From Leifsonia sp. Leaf336 (lineage in GTDB: Bacteria > Actinomycetota > Actinomycetes > Actinomycetales > Microbacteriaceae), in contig NZ_LMOZ01000003.1 in the NCBI RefSeq assembly GCF_001423695.1, forward strand, positions 102,509-166,508: a stretch of DNA of 64,000 nt. The letters run 5' to 3'. Every line of letters starts with the position of its first letter. Within the stretch, counting starts at the first letter, position 1. Below are positions 44,422-53,217 of this stretch, piece after piece. Position numbers and translations under genes: made by a program. Below the pieces are notes generated by a model. That model ran no database searches. It was not told the origin of the DNA and saw only the letters and a list, made by a program, of their open reading frames with translations.

Positions 44422-45723
44422 TCAGCGCAGCAGCCGCTCGGGCAGGTACGCGCGGTGCGCGTACGCCATCTCGTCGTACAGCTCCTCGGCGACCCGCAGG
44501 GTGGGCACCATCGGGTTGGCGGCGAGCGCGCGGATCCCGTCGGCGCGCGTCCCCTTCCAGGCGGCCTCCGCCGCGAGGTACTGGTATTCGGCGAGCTGCT
44601 GCACGAGTCCGCGGACGGCGTGCGGCAGCGGCTTCTGCGGCAGCGGCGTCACACCGCTACCGTCGACATCGCACCACATCTCCACGACGACATCCTCGTC
44701 GAAGCCGGGCAGCACGCCACCGGTGTTCGGGAGGTTCACGGGGAGGCGGGCCGGAGCATCGTTGTAGTACGCGCTCATCACGTCGATCGCCAGCTCGAGC
44801 TCGTGGATGCCGCCGCGCGAACGGCGCGGGTCGAGCTCGGGCACCGCCGCCTGCGACTGCTCGTCGTAGTGCTCCCAGTATCCGGGGAGCGCCGCGAGCA
44901 GGTCCTCCGCACGGGTCGTCCGTGCCCCCTGAAGCTCGCGCAGGATCTCCTCGCGGAAGTAGTAGTACTGGAAGTAGTCCGCGGGCACCGAGCGCATGGT
45001 GACGGCCAGCTGCAGCATCCGCTTCTCGAGGGTGCCGAGCGTCGGGTCGTCCTTGCGGGCCTCCCAGGCGGCGTCGAGGAGCGGCATCAGGTCCTGGCCG
45101 TCGTAGGTGTGCTCGGTCGACCAGCAGTTGTGGTTGACGCCGGCCATGACCACGTTCGCCCGCTCCGGGTCGAGCCCGGCGGCACGCAGCACCGTCTTCG
45201 GGAAGACGATCGGCCCCTCGCACATCGACCAGATCGTGCGGTCGGTGAAGCGGGTGACCGCCTGCGAGACGATGTTGACGGGGTTGGTGTAGTTGAAGAG
45301 GATCGCGTTCGGCGCCACGGCGTCGAGGTCGCGGATGATGTCCTCGTAGATGTGGATGGAACGCAGCGACATGAAGAACCCGCCGGGTCCCTGCGTCTCC
45401 TGGCCGATCACGCCGTGCTTCAGCGGGATGCGCTCGTCGAGCGCGCGAGCCGCGAAGTTGCCGGGACGGAAGCTCGAGAGCACGGCGTCGGCATCCTTCA
45501 GCGCCGCACGGCGGTCGGTCGTGGACGTGATGCGGATGTCCAGCCCCTTCGCCCGCGCGATCTTCGCGCCGATCGTCTCAACGGCCTCCAGCCGGGCCGG
45601 GTCGACGTCCTGGATCACGATCTCCGAACCGTCGAACTCTTCGCCGTGTTCGAGGATGGACGCGATGGTCCCGGCGCCGCGGGACGATCCCCCGCCGATG
45701 TAGACGAGCTTGATGGAAGCCAT
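44422..45723 (-). CDS. 6-phospho-beta-glucosidase-type glycoside hydrolase family 4
   Basis: A 433-residue NAD- and Mn-dependent glycosidase. The N-terminal Rossmann motif IKLVYIGGGSSRGAGTI (about residues 4-20) binds NAD+. The family motifs are LFNYTNPVNIVSQAV (about 143-157) and GVNHNCW (about 197-203), which contain the Asn/His/Cys metal and catalytic residues of GH4. It would act on a phosphorylated beta-linked disaccharide by a redox-elimination mechanism. Co-transcribed with the kinase and the NagB-like gene. Confidence 0.9.
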   Translation of the reverse strand: MASIKLVYIGGGSSRGAGTIASILEHGEEFDGSEIVIQDVDPARLEAVETIGAKIARAKGLDIRITSTTDRRAALKDADAVLSSFRPGNFAARALDERIPLKHGVIGQETQGPGGFFMSLRSIHIYEDIIRDLDAVAPNAILFNYTNPVNIVSQAVTRFTDRTIWSMCEGPIVFPKTVLRAAGLDPERANVVMAGVNHNCWSTEHTYDGQDLMPLLDAAWEARKDDPTLGTLEKRMLQLAVTMRSVPADYFQYYYFREEILRELQGARTTRAEDLLAALPGYWEHYDEQSQAAVPELDPRRSRGGIHELELAIDVMSAYYNDAPARLPVNLPNTGGVLPGFDEDVVVEMWCDVDGSGVTPLPQKPLPHAVRGLVQQLAEYQYLAAEAAWKGTRADGIRALAANPMVPTLRVAEELYDEMAYAHRAYLPERLLR

Positions 45724-45778
45724 GGGTGTGGGTGTTGCCTTTCTGTCGGGGTCCGGCTGGGCTCGGAGGATGGTCTGG

Positions 45779-46585
45779 TCAGCGGGTGGTCTGGAGGAGG
45801 CCAGCGGCGCTGCGGTCGACGAGGAAGCGCGCGTCGGAGCACTCGGAGAGCACGGTGGCCGGCCAGTCGGGCTCGTAGGCGTCGGCCGCCGCGAGCCGCT
45901 GGACGGTCTCGCGCTTGTGCTCGCCGGTGACGACCATGAGAGCGCGCCGCGACAGCTCGCGGATCGTCGCGATCCCGACGGTCACGCCGAACCGGGGCGC
46001 CTCGTCGAGGCTGCGCAGCGTGGGGAAGGTGCCCAGGTTGTCCCGGCGGGTGTCCTCGCCCAGCGGCACGACGCGGGTGACGGTGTCGGCGCCGGCGCCC
46101 ACCGGGTTCAGCGCGACGTGCCCGTCGGACGCGCCGGAGGCGAGCAGGAAGACGTCGATCCCGCCGGCCTCGGCGAGCGCGCGGTCGTACTGTCCGGCCG
46201 GAGCGGCCGCGTCCGGATACCAGAGGTTCTCCTCCGGGATCCGGTGCTCCGGCGTCGCAGCGGCGTTCAGCAGACCGAGGATCTCACGCCTCCCGAAACC
46301 GACGCAGCTGTGCGGGAGGTCGGGGTCGATCGCGCGGAAGCCGCCTTCGGCCTCCTCCACGTACTCGTCCATCAGCGCTACGACGACGCGGCTGAGGTCG
46401 AGGTCGCGCTCGGCCACCAGCGCGGCGAGGTGGGCGTACGTGGCGATCGGGCTGCGTCCGCTCGGGCAGCCGAGGACGAACGTGCGTCCGTGCGCCGCCG
46501 CCTCGGCGATCGCGTCGGCGATCTCCGCAGCGGCCTCCCGCCCGACGTCGTCGGCCGTGTCGAGGATTTCGGGCGCGATGCGCAT
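45779..46585 (-). CDS. Glucosamine-6-phosphate deaminase-like protein (NagB family)
   Basis: A 268-residue isomerase-fold enzyme. It has FVLGCPSGRSPIATYAHL (about residues 36-53), the active-site strand VVVALMDEYV (about 67-76), and LLASGASDGHVALNPVGAG, where the family has GxGxDGHIAFN. That last motif is slightly altered, so it could be a NagB or a close paralogue acting on another amino sugar. It releases ammonia and gives fructose-6-phosphate. It lies downstream of the permease genes in the operon. Confidence 0.84.
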   Translation of the reverse strand: MRIAPEILDTADDVGREAAAEIADAIAEAAAHGRTFVLGCPSGRSPIATYAHLAALVAERDLDLSRVVVALMDEYVEEAEGGFRAIDPDLPHSCVGFGRREILGLLNAAATPEHRIPEENLWYPDAAAPAGQYDRALAEAGGIDVFLLASGASDGHVALNPVGAGADTVTRVVPLGEDTRRDNLGTFPTLRSLDEAPRFGVTVGIATIRELSRRALMVVTGEHKRETVQRLAAADAYEPDWPATVLSECSDARFLVDRSAAGLLQTTR

Positions 46586-46639
46586 GGGTGACTCCTTAGG
46601 GTGCTTCTGGTGGTGCGAAAAATGGCGGTGGGCGCGGGA

Positions 46640-47452
46640 TCACTCCTTGAGGGCGCCGTTGAGCACGCCACGGATGAAGTGACGCTGGAAGAACGCATAG
46701 AGGATCAGCACCGGCAGCGCGACGATCAGGGAGCCTGCGGCGAGCAGGTTCACGTCGAGCGTGTGCTGGCCCTGGAAGACGCCGAGGGCGAGGGTCGCGG
46801 GCTGGATCGACGGGTCGGCGATGAAGACCAGCGAGAGGAAGAAGTCGTTCCAGGTCCACATGAACGACAGCAGCGCGAGCGTGAGCACGGCCGGGCGGGA
46901 GATCGGCAGGAGGATCTGGAAGAGCACTCTCCAGCTGCGCGCGCCGTCCATCTCTGCCGCCTCGATCAGCGACGGAGGCACCGCGCGGAAGGTGGCGCGC
47001 ATCCAGAACGCGCCGAACGGCACGCCCATGCCGATCTGGATGATGATCAGGCCGAGCCACGAGTTCGTCAGCCCGATCGACTGGAACGTGTAGTACAGCG
47101 GGATGATGAAGACCTCGGCCGAGATCATCAGCCCGAACAGGATCAGCGGGAAGATGACTTTCTGACCCGCCACCCCGAGCACGCCGAACGCGAACCCGGA
47201 GAGGATGGCCAGCACGGTCTGGCCGAGGACGGCGCCGATCGTGATGACGGCCGACGCGAGCATCGCCGACCCGAAGTTGCCCTCGTTCCACGCCGTGATG
47301 AAGTTGTCGAAGTGCGGGTTCAGGAGGTCGAGCTGGCCGCTCCGGCTCGGGCTGAGCGCGGTGAACAGGAACCAGACCACCGGGAACAGCACGAGGATCG
47401 TGACGAAAGCCAGGATGGTGTGGTTGAGGAGGCGCTCGGTGCGCGAGATCAT
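46640..47452 (-). CDS. Carbohydrate ABC transporter permease, MalG type
   Basis: A 270-residue membrane protein with six hydrophobic segments. The cytosolic EAA loop EAAEMDGARSWRVLFQILLPISRPAV (about residues 162-187) contacts the ATPase. The ends RHFIRGVLNGALKE are typical of MalG-like subunits. The ATG at 47452 overlaps the stop of the first permease gene as ATGA. No ATPase gene is in the operon, so a shared MsiK-type ATPase probably drives it. Confidence 0.92.
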   Translation of the reverse strand: MISRTERLLNHTILAFVTILVLFPVVWFLFTALSPSRSGQLDLLNPHFDNFITAWNEGNFGSAMLASAVITIGAVLGQTVLAILSGFAFGVLGVAGQKVIFPLILFGLMISAEVFIIPLYYTFQSIGLTNSWLGLIIIQIGMGVPFGAFWMRATFRAVPPSLIEAAEMDGARSWRVLFQILLPISRPAVLTLALLSFMWTWNDFFLSLVFIADPSIQPATLALGVFQGQHTLDVNLLAAGSLIVALPVLILYAFFQRHFIRGVLNGALKE

Positions 47453-48435
47453 GCGTCCTTCTCCTCGGAGAGCCGGGTGATGATGAGCGCGACGCCGAGG
47501 CAGACGACCGCGATGATGATGCCGATGGCGGCGGCCATGCCGACGTCCGGGTTGAGGAACGCCTTGCGGTACAGCAGCAGCGCCGGCGTGGTCGTTGAGG
47601 TTCCCGGGCCACCCTGTGTGGTGATCCAGACCAGGTCGAAGGCTCGCAGCGCTCCCGTCACCGTGAGCGTCAGCGCGACTGCCACCTGGCCCTTGAGGCT
47701 CGGGAGGGTGATCGAGAAGAACTCCCGGATCGGGCCGGCTCCGTCGATGCGGGCCTGCTCGTAGAGCTCGGTCGGGATGGCCGCGACACCGGCGACGAAC
47801 AGCACCATGCAGAGACCGAGGGCGGTCCAGGTTCCGATCACGCCGAGCGCCGGAAGCGCCCAGGTGAAGTCGCCGAGCCAGTTCTTGGCCAGGTCGCCCA
47901 GACCGACAGCGCGGAGCGCCGAGTTGAGCGGCCCGTCGGGGCCGTAGATGCGCTTCCAGATCACCGCGACGACGACGCTGGTCAGCACCTGCGGGAGGAA
48001 GAGCAGCCAGCGGTAGACCCCGCCGCCGCGGAGCTTGCCGCGGCCGAGCAGAGCGGCGGAGAGCAGTCCGAGTGCGATCGGCAGGAGCGCGAAGAAGACG
48101 ACCAGCACGAGCACGTGCCAGAGCGACTCCAGCAGCGCCGGGTCGGTGAAGAACGAGACGTAGTTGTTGACGCCCACCCAGCGGGCGGCGCTCACGCCGT
48201 CCCAGCTGTAGAACGAGTAGTTCACGCTCTGCAGGATCGGGACGATCACCACGAAGCCGTAGAACAGGAGGGCCGGGGCCGCGAACGCCAGCCCGAGCCA
48301 GCGTCGGCGCCGGGCCCGTGGCGAGAGCGTGCGCCGCGGGGCGCGCGGCCGCTTGACGCGGCCACGGCCACCGCCGCCGGCCTCCGGTGCAGCGGCCGGG
48401 GTCGCCGGCCGCTGCACCACCTGGGACGAGGTCAT
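47449..48435 (-). CDS. Carbohydrate ABC transporter permease, MalF type
   Basis: A 328-residue membrane protein. A 45-residue Arg/Pro/Ala-rich cytosolic N-terminus precedes six hydrophobic segments. The loop YEQARIDGAGPIREFFSITLPSLKG (about residues 230-254) is the EAA motif. VNNYVSFFTDP and TTQGGPGTSTTTPALLLY are typical of the sugar permease 1 family. It starts four bases before the binding-protein stop. Confidence 0.92.
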   Translation of the reverse strand: MTSSQVVQRPATPAAAPEAGGGGRGRVKRPRAPRRTLSPRARRRRWLGLAFAAPALLFYGFVVIVPILQSVNYSFYSWDGVSAARWVGVNNYVSFFTDPALLESLWHVLVLVVFFALLPIALGLLSAALLGRGKLRGGGVYRWLLFLPQVLTSVVVAVIWKRIYGPDGPLNSALRAVGLGDLAKNWLGDFTWALPALGVIGTWTALGLCMVLFVAGVAAIPTELYEQARIDGAGPIREFFSITLPSLKGQVAVALTLTVTGALRAFDLVWITTQGGPGTSTTTPALLLYRKAFLNPDVGMAAAIGIIIAVVCLGVALIITRLSEEKDA

Positions 48436-48439
48436 CCCG

Positions 48440-49792
48440 TCAGCCCTGCTTCCGCTGGGCCTGGAAGGCGTCGTAGTCCTTCTGGCCGGCCGCCGCGAGC
48501 TGGTCGGGCGTGACCTGGCCGGCGTAGAGCTGCTGCAGCTGGCCGCCGATGGTGTCGATCATCGTCGGCGTCGACCAGTCGAAGTACGGCACGTAGCCGT
48601 TGCCCTTGTCGAGCTTCTGCTGCGCGGTGATCTCGCTCGCGAGCTCGGGGTTGCCTCCCGGCACGGTCACGTCGGAGTGCAGCAGCGGGAGGAAGCCGTG
48701 GTCGACCGCCAGCTGGGCCGTCGTCTTCGACGCCATGAAGTCGAGGAAGGCCGCCGCGGCGTCCGGGTTCTTCGACTTGGCCGAGATGGACAGGTTGGCG
48801 GCGGTGGAGCCGGTGCCGACCACCTTGTCGCCCTGCGCCTGCGGCAGCTGCACGTAGCCGTACGTCTGCTTCTGCGCGTCGGAGAAGCCGAGCGAGCCGG
48901 TGTACTCGAACCGGAACGCCGACTTGCCGCTCAGGAACTCGTTCTGGGCGTCGGCGTACTGGATGCCCGCGTAGTTCGGCGTGAACCAGCCGGCGTCCGC
49001 CCACTTCTTGACGTCCTTGGCGGCGTCGACGATTCCGGTGGAGGTGATCGGGACGTTGCCGCTGGAGTAGACGAAGTCGCCGATGGACTTCGACGACGCG
49101 TACAAGTCCTGCGTCGCGAACAGGATGGAGGTCGCCGAGCCCTTGTCTTGCGAGCCGTACGAGATCGGGGTGATGCCGGCGGCCTTGACCGCGGCGGCGT
49201 CCTTCTCGAAGTCGGCCAGCGTCTTCGGCACGGGGAGGCCGAGCTTGTCGAGGATGGCCTTGTTGTAATACAGGCCGATCAGCGACGAACGTGCGGCGGG
49301 GGTCGCATAGAGCGAGCCGGTGCCCATCTGCTTGCCATCCGGCGTGAACTCCAGCTGGCGGGCGATGGTGTCGGGGATCTCCTTGTTCCAGCCGTACAGG
49401 TTGGAGTAGGCGTCCAGGTTGAGGATGCGGCCGCCCTTGGCGAGGGTGCCCATCGACTGCCAGCCGTTGTTGACGAGCGCGATGTCAGGACCGTTCGGGT
49501 CGGCGAGCCGCAGGTTGAGGGTGTTCATCACCTGACCCCAGTCCTGCGTGGTGCGCTTGATGGTGATGTTCGAGTGCTGCTTCTCGAAGTCCTTGACGAC
49601 CGCGTCCATCCACTTGCCCTCTTCGCCCTGCCAGAAGTCGAGGATCTTGAGGGTGACGGCCTTGCCGGACACGTCTTTCGAGACAGCGTGCGAGGTGCCC
49701 GCAGCAGTGGAGCCTCCGGGGGCGCACGCTGTCAGGCCGAGGGCCAGTCCAGCGGTGAGCGCGAGCGCTCCGGCGAGGTGCCTCTTTTTCAT
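48440..49792 (-). CDS. Sugar ABC transporter substrate-binding lipoprotein
   Basis: A 450-residue binding protein. It has a lipoprotein signal with lipobox LTAC at residues 20-23, and a mature part starting CAPGGSTAAG. It continues LKILDFWQGEEGKWMDAVVKDFEK and LYATPAARSSLIGLYYNKAIL, then AFRFEYTGSLGF and AAAFLDFMAS. It belongs to the extracellular solute-binding protein family 1. It captures an oligosaccharide, probably amino-sugar or beta-glucoside, for the two permeases. The ATG at 49792 has AAAGGAG upstream. Confidence 0.93.
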   Translation of the reverse strand: MKKRHLAGALALTAGLALGLTACAPGGSTAAGTSHAVSKDVSGKAVTLKILDFWQGEEGKWMDAVVKDFEKQHSNITIKRTTQDWGQVMNTLNLRLADPNGPDIALVNNGWQSMGTLAKGGRILNLDAYSNLYGWNKEIPDTIARQLEFTPDGKQMGTGSLYATPAARSSLIGLYYNKAILDKLGLPVPKTLADFEKDAAAVKAAGITPISYGSQDKGSATSILFATQDLYASSKSIGDFVYSSGNVPITSTGIVDAAKDVKKWADAGWFTPNYAGIQYADAQNEFLSGKSAFRFEYTGSLGFSDAQKQTYGYVQLPQAQGDKVVGTGSTAANLSISAKSKNPDAAAAFLDFMASKTTAQLAVDHGFLPLLHSDVTVPGGNPELASEITAQQKLDKGNGYVPYFDWSTPTMIDTIGGQLQQLYAGQVTPDQLAAAGQKDYDAFQAQRKQG

Positions 49793-49876
49793 GCGAGTCT
49801 CCTTTAACTCGTGAGCCAGGGTGGCGCCGATGACCGGCGCGGAACCAACCGTAACCATAACCAAACCAGATAGTCC

Positions 49877-49925
49877 ATTCGAGAACGAATTAACAGCCAA
49901 CGGTCGAACTGGTATGGTCACTGCT
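49877..49925. promoter_or_regulatory. GntR promoter and palindromic operator
   Basis: On the plus strand TTAACA (49890-49895), 17 bases and TATGGT (49913-49918) are followed after seven bases by GTG 49926, a leaderless arrangement. ATTCG/CGAAT (49877-49881 and 49886-49890) forms a palindrome overlapping the -35. The stretch 49830-49870 also holds repeated AACC units on the side of the binding-protein gene. The regulator probably represses both directions from here. Confidence 0.6.
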
Positions 49926-50645
49926 GTGAAGACTCCGACGATCGCAGAGCGCGTCATCCGCGACCTGAACACGTCCCTCAATCACGGCGTGTACCCGCCC
50001 GGCACGCGGCTGCCGGGCGAACGGCAGCTCGCCGAGAGCCTCCATGTCAGCCGGAGCACCATCCGCACCGCGCTCGAAGACCTGGAGCGCCAGGGCCGCA
50101 TCGCCCGCTCCGCCCAGCGCGGGTGGTTCGTGCCGAGCCCCACCGTCGGCGAGCCGCCGAGCACGCTGCAGAGCTTCACCGAGATGGCGCGACTGCGCGG
50201 ACACCGGCCGACCGCGCAGGTGCTCGAGAAGAGCATCCGCTCGGCGACGATCGACGAGGCCGAACGGCTCGGGATCGCCCCGGGCGCCGACGTGCTGGTG
50301 CTCGTGCGGCTGCGCGGCATGAACTCGACACCGATCTGCGTCGACACCAACGTCATCCCGGTGTCGGTCGCCTCCGCACTGGTGGAGGCCGACCTCACCG
50401 ACGCTTCGCTCTACGAGTCGCTGCAGACGCTCTGCGCGGTCGACATCTACCGCAGCGCCTACAGCGTGCAGGCCGACGCGGCCACCACCGAGCTGGCCGG
50501 CCTCCTGCACATCTCGGCGGGAAGCCCCGTACTGGTCGGCCGGGAGATCGCCTACGACCGCAGTGGAGGCCCGGTGCTGCTCGGGCTGAACACGTACCGC
50601 GGCGACGCCTACCGGTTCGAGGCGGATCTGTACCGGGCGGGGTAG
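49926..50645 (+). CDS. GntR family regulator with UTRA domain
   Basis: A 239-residue protein. The HTH shows IAERVIRDLNTSLNHGVYPP, LPGERQLAESLHVSRSTIRTAL and LEDLERQGRIARSAQRGWFV. The UTRA domain (about residues 85-238) has VLVLVRLRGMNSTPICVDTNV, GSPVLVGREIAYDRSGG and the C-terminal GDAYRFEADLYR. I prefer the GTG at 49926 (leaderless); an in-frame ATG at 49914 would overlap the -10. It is divergent from the sugar operon, which it likely represses until an amino-sugar phosphate binds. Confidence 0.88.
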   Translation: MKTPTIAERVIRDLNTSLNHGVYPPGTRLPGERQLAESLHVSRSTIRTALEDLERQGRIARSAQRGWFVPSPTVGEPPSTLQSFTEMARLRGHRPTAQVLEKSIRSATIDEAERLGIAPGADVLVLVRLRGMNSTPICVDTNVIPVSVASALVEADLTDASLYESLQTLCAVDIYRSAYSVQADAATTELAGLLHISAGSPVLVGREIAYDRSGGPVLLGLNTYRGDAYRFEADLYRAG

Positions 50646-50676
50646 GGATACTTGCCGCGGCCCGCCGCGGCCGCGC

Positions 50677-53217
50677 TCACAACCGCGGGTCGACCGGTTC
50701 GGACTCCATCGCGAGCACCGCGAATACGGCTTCGTGCACACGCCACAACGGGTCGCCCTCCACGAACCGGTGCAGCGACTCGAGCCCGAGCGCGTACTCG
50801 CGCAACGCCATCGACCTCTTGTGGCCGACGTTGCGGTCGCGCAGCCGCTCCAGGCTGGACTCCTCGGTGTAATCCGGTCCGTAGATGATGCGCAGGTACT
50901 CGCGCCCGCGCACCTTGATGCCCGGCTGGGCCAGGCCGCGCTCGTTCCGCACCAGCCCGGCGGCGGGTTTGACGACCATCCCCTCGCCGCCGGCATCCGT
51001 GAGCGTCGTCCACCAGTCGACCGCGGCGGCGACCGAATCGGAGTCGTCGAGGTCGATGTCCATGCGCTGCGTCGCGCGGACGAGAGCCGGATCTGCCTCG
51101 ACGAGGCGGTCGGCGAGCGCCAGATGCCAGGCGTGCTCGCGCTCGGCGTACACGCCGCCCTCCCCGGCGAGCACCTGGAACGGCGCGAGCTGGACGCCGT
51201 CGATTCCGTCCGTGCGCTGGACGTAGCGCCGGTACGCGTCGGTGTAGAGCGCCGCGTCGGCCTCCCGCCGGCGTGTCCGCTCCAGGACCGACGCGACGTC
51301 GAGTCCGCGGGCGGCCGCCTGCTCCAGCGTCGCCACCGCCGCGGGAAGCGCCGACGCGGCTGCCGCGCCGACCGCCGCGTACTGCTCCCGGATGAGCGCG
51401 CCGGCCTTCAGAGACCAGGGCAGGATCTCGCCATCGAGCAGCAGCCAGTCGGTCGTCAGCTCGTCCCAGAGCCCGGCGCGCGAGACCGCGTCGTGCAGGC
51501 GCGAAAGGAAGCGGGCCTCATCGTCGCGGGACGGGAAGAACCGCCGCCCGGTGCGGGTGTGGACGATGCCCCGCCACTCCGCCTCCGCACCGAAACGGGA
51601 TCCGTCGCGCGTCACGAGAGCGACCGCCCGCGAGCCCATGTGCTTCTCCTCGGCGATGAGCCGGGTCACTCCGCTCTTGCGGTACGCCTCGAACGCCTCG
51701 TCGGGATGCTCCAGCATCCCGGGCCGCGACGACGGCGCGGGAGGCGACATCGTGGGCGGCAGGTACAGCAGCCAGCGCGGGTCCACGGCCCAGCGACTCA
51801 TGGTCTCCAGCGCCCCGAGGGCGAACTCCGGGCGCAGCCGGATCCCTCCGGAGGTGCGCGTCTCGACGATCGGAGTCTCCAGCACGTCCTCGATCCGGAG
51901 GACGTCGTCCTCGCGCTCCGCCGACGTATCCACGGCGAGCGCGAACGGGCGCGCCGGCTCGCTCCAGAGCTGCTCCGCCGGCACGGACACCACCTCGTTC
52001 TCCGGATACCGCAGCGCGGTCAGCGCTCCTCCGAAGACGCATCCCGTGTCGAGGCACATCGTGTTGTTGACCCATTCGGCCCGCGGGACCGGTGTGTGGC
52101 CGTACAGGACGGTGGCCGCACCGCGGTAGTCGCGCGCCCAGTCGAGACGCACCGGGAGGCCGTACTCGTCCTTCTCGCCGGTGACGTCACCGTACAGCGC
52201 GAACGCCCGGACGCGTCCCGAGGCCCTCCCGTGGTAGTGCTCCGGGAGGCCGGCGTGCGCCACGACCAGCCTTCCGTCGTCGAGGACCAGGTGCGAGACC
52301 AGCTCGCGGCAGAACGTCTGCACCTCGTCGCGGAACTCCGGCGTCTCGGCCGCCAACTGCGCGAGCGACACCTCCAGGCCGTTCGCCACCGTCACCTTGT
52401 CGCCGCGCAGGGCACGAGCGAGCTTGTCCTCGTGGTTGCCGGGGACGGCGATGGCGTGCCCGGCGCCCACCATGCCCATCGCCAGCCGCAGGACACCGGG
52501 GGTGTCCGGGCCGCGGTCGACCAGGTCGCCGAGGAAGAGCGCACGGCGGCCCTCCGGGTGCACGGCGTCGACCGGGCGTCCCTGCGCGTCGCGGCGGAGG
52601 TCGTAGCCGAGCCGTTCGAGGAGGGTCTCGAGTTCGGAGCGGCAGCCGTGCACGTCTCCGATGACGTCGAACGGTCCGTGCTCGTCCGTGCGGTCGTTGA
52701 GCAGCCGGGTGCGCACGATCGTCGCCGCGTCGATCTCGGCCTGGTCACGGAGGACGTGCACCGTCCGGAAGCCCTCGCGGCGCAGGCTCGACAGACCGCT
52801 GCGCAGTTGCTTGGCCTGCCGGCGGATGACGTCGGCGCCGAAGCCGCGGTCGGCGCGGGCCTCCGTGCGCTCGACAGCGACTCGCTCCGGCACATCGAGC
52901 ACGATCGCGACGGGCAGCACGTCGTGTTCCTTGGCCAGCGCGACCATCGACTTGCGCGCGGCCGGCTGCACGTTGGTCGCGTCGATGACGGTGAGCAGCC
53001 CGTTGCGCAGCCGGGTGGCGGCGATGTAGCGCAGCGCGTCGAAGGCGTCGCCGGTCGCGCTCTGGCTGTTCTCGTCGTTGGAGACCAGGCCGCGGAAGGC
53101 GTCGCTGGACAGCGTCTCCCACGCTCCGAACTTGGTCCGCGCGAACGTCGACTTGCCGGATCCGCTGACTCCGACGAGCACGACGAGGGAGGTGGCGGGG
53201 ACGGTGAGCTCGGTCAT
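50677..53217 (-). CDS. pnkp: Polynucleotide kinase-phosphatase-ligase (bacterial RNA repair Pnkp)
   Basis: An 846-residue three-domain repair enzyme. Kinase domain (1-170): P-loop GVSGSGKST at 16-24. Phosphatase domain (about 175-430): VIGDVHGCRSELE, LGDLVDRGPDT, PGNHEDKL and YGHTPVP, a binuclear metallophosphoesterase. Adenylyltransferase/ligase domain (about 450-846): the nucleophile lysine in AEEKHMGSRAV, DWLLLDGEIL, GEGMVVKPAAG and GIKVRGREYLRIIYG. It heals the 2',3' cyclic phosphate and 5'-OH ends of cut RNA and seals them with Hen1. The start at 53217 overlaps the end of hen1 by four bases. Confidence 0.94.
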   Translation of the reverse strand: MTELTVPATSLVVLVGVSGSGKSTFARTKFGAWETLSSDAFRGLVSNDENSQSATGDAFDALRYIAATRLRNGLLTVIDATNVQPAARKSMVALAKEHDVLPVAIVLDVPERVAVERTEARADRGFGADVIRRQAKQLRSGLSSLRREGFRTVHVLRDQAEIDAATIVRTRLLNDRTDEHGPFDVIGDVHGCRSELETLLERLGYDLRRDAQGRPVDAVHPEGRRALFLGDLVDRGPDTPGVLRLAMGMVGAGHAIAVPGNHEDKLARALRGDKVTVANGLEVSLAQLAAETPEFRDEVQTFCRELVSHLVLDDGRLVVAHAGLPEHYHGRASGRVRAFALYGDVTGEKDEYGLPVRLDWARDYRGAATVLYGHTPVPRAEWVNNTMCLDTGCVFGGALTALRYPENEVVSVPAEQLWSEPARPFALAVDTSAEREDDVLRIEDVLETPIVETRTSGGIRLRPEFALGALETMSRWAVDPRWLLYLPPTMSPPAPSSRPGMLEHPDEAFEAYRKSGVTRLIAEEKHMGSRAVALVTRDGSRFGAEAEWRGIVHTRTGRRFFPSRDDEARFLSRLHDAVSRAGLWDELTTDWLLLDGEILPWSLKAGALIREQYAAVGAAAASALPAAVATLEQAAARGLDVASVLERTRRREADAALYTDAYRRYVQRTDGIDGVQLAPFQVLAGEGGVYAEREHAWHLALADRLVEADPALVRATQRMDIDLDDSDSVAAAVDWWTTLTDAGGEGMVVKPAAGLVRNERGLAQPGIKVRGREYLRIIYGPDYTEESSLERLRDRNVGHKRSMALREYALGLESLHRFVEGDPLWRVHEAVFAVLAMESEPVDPRL

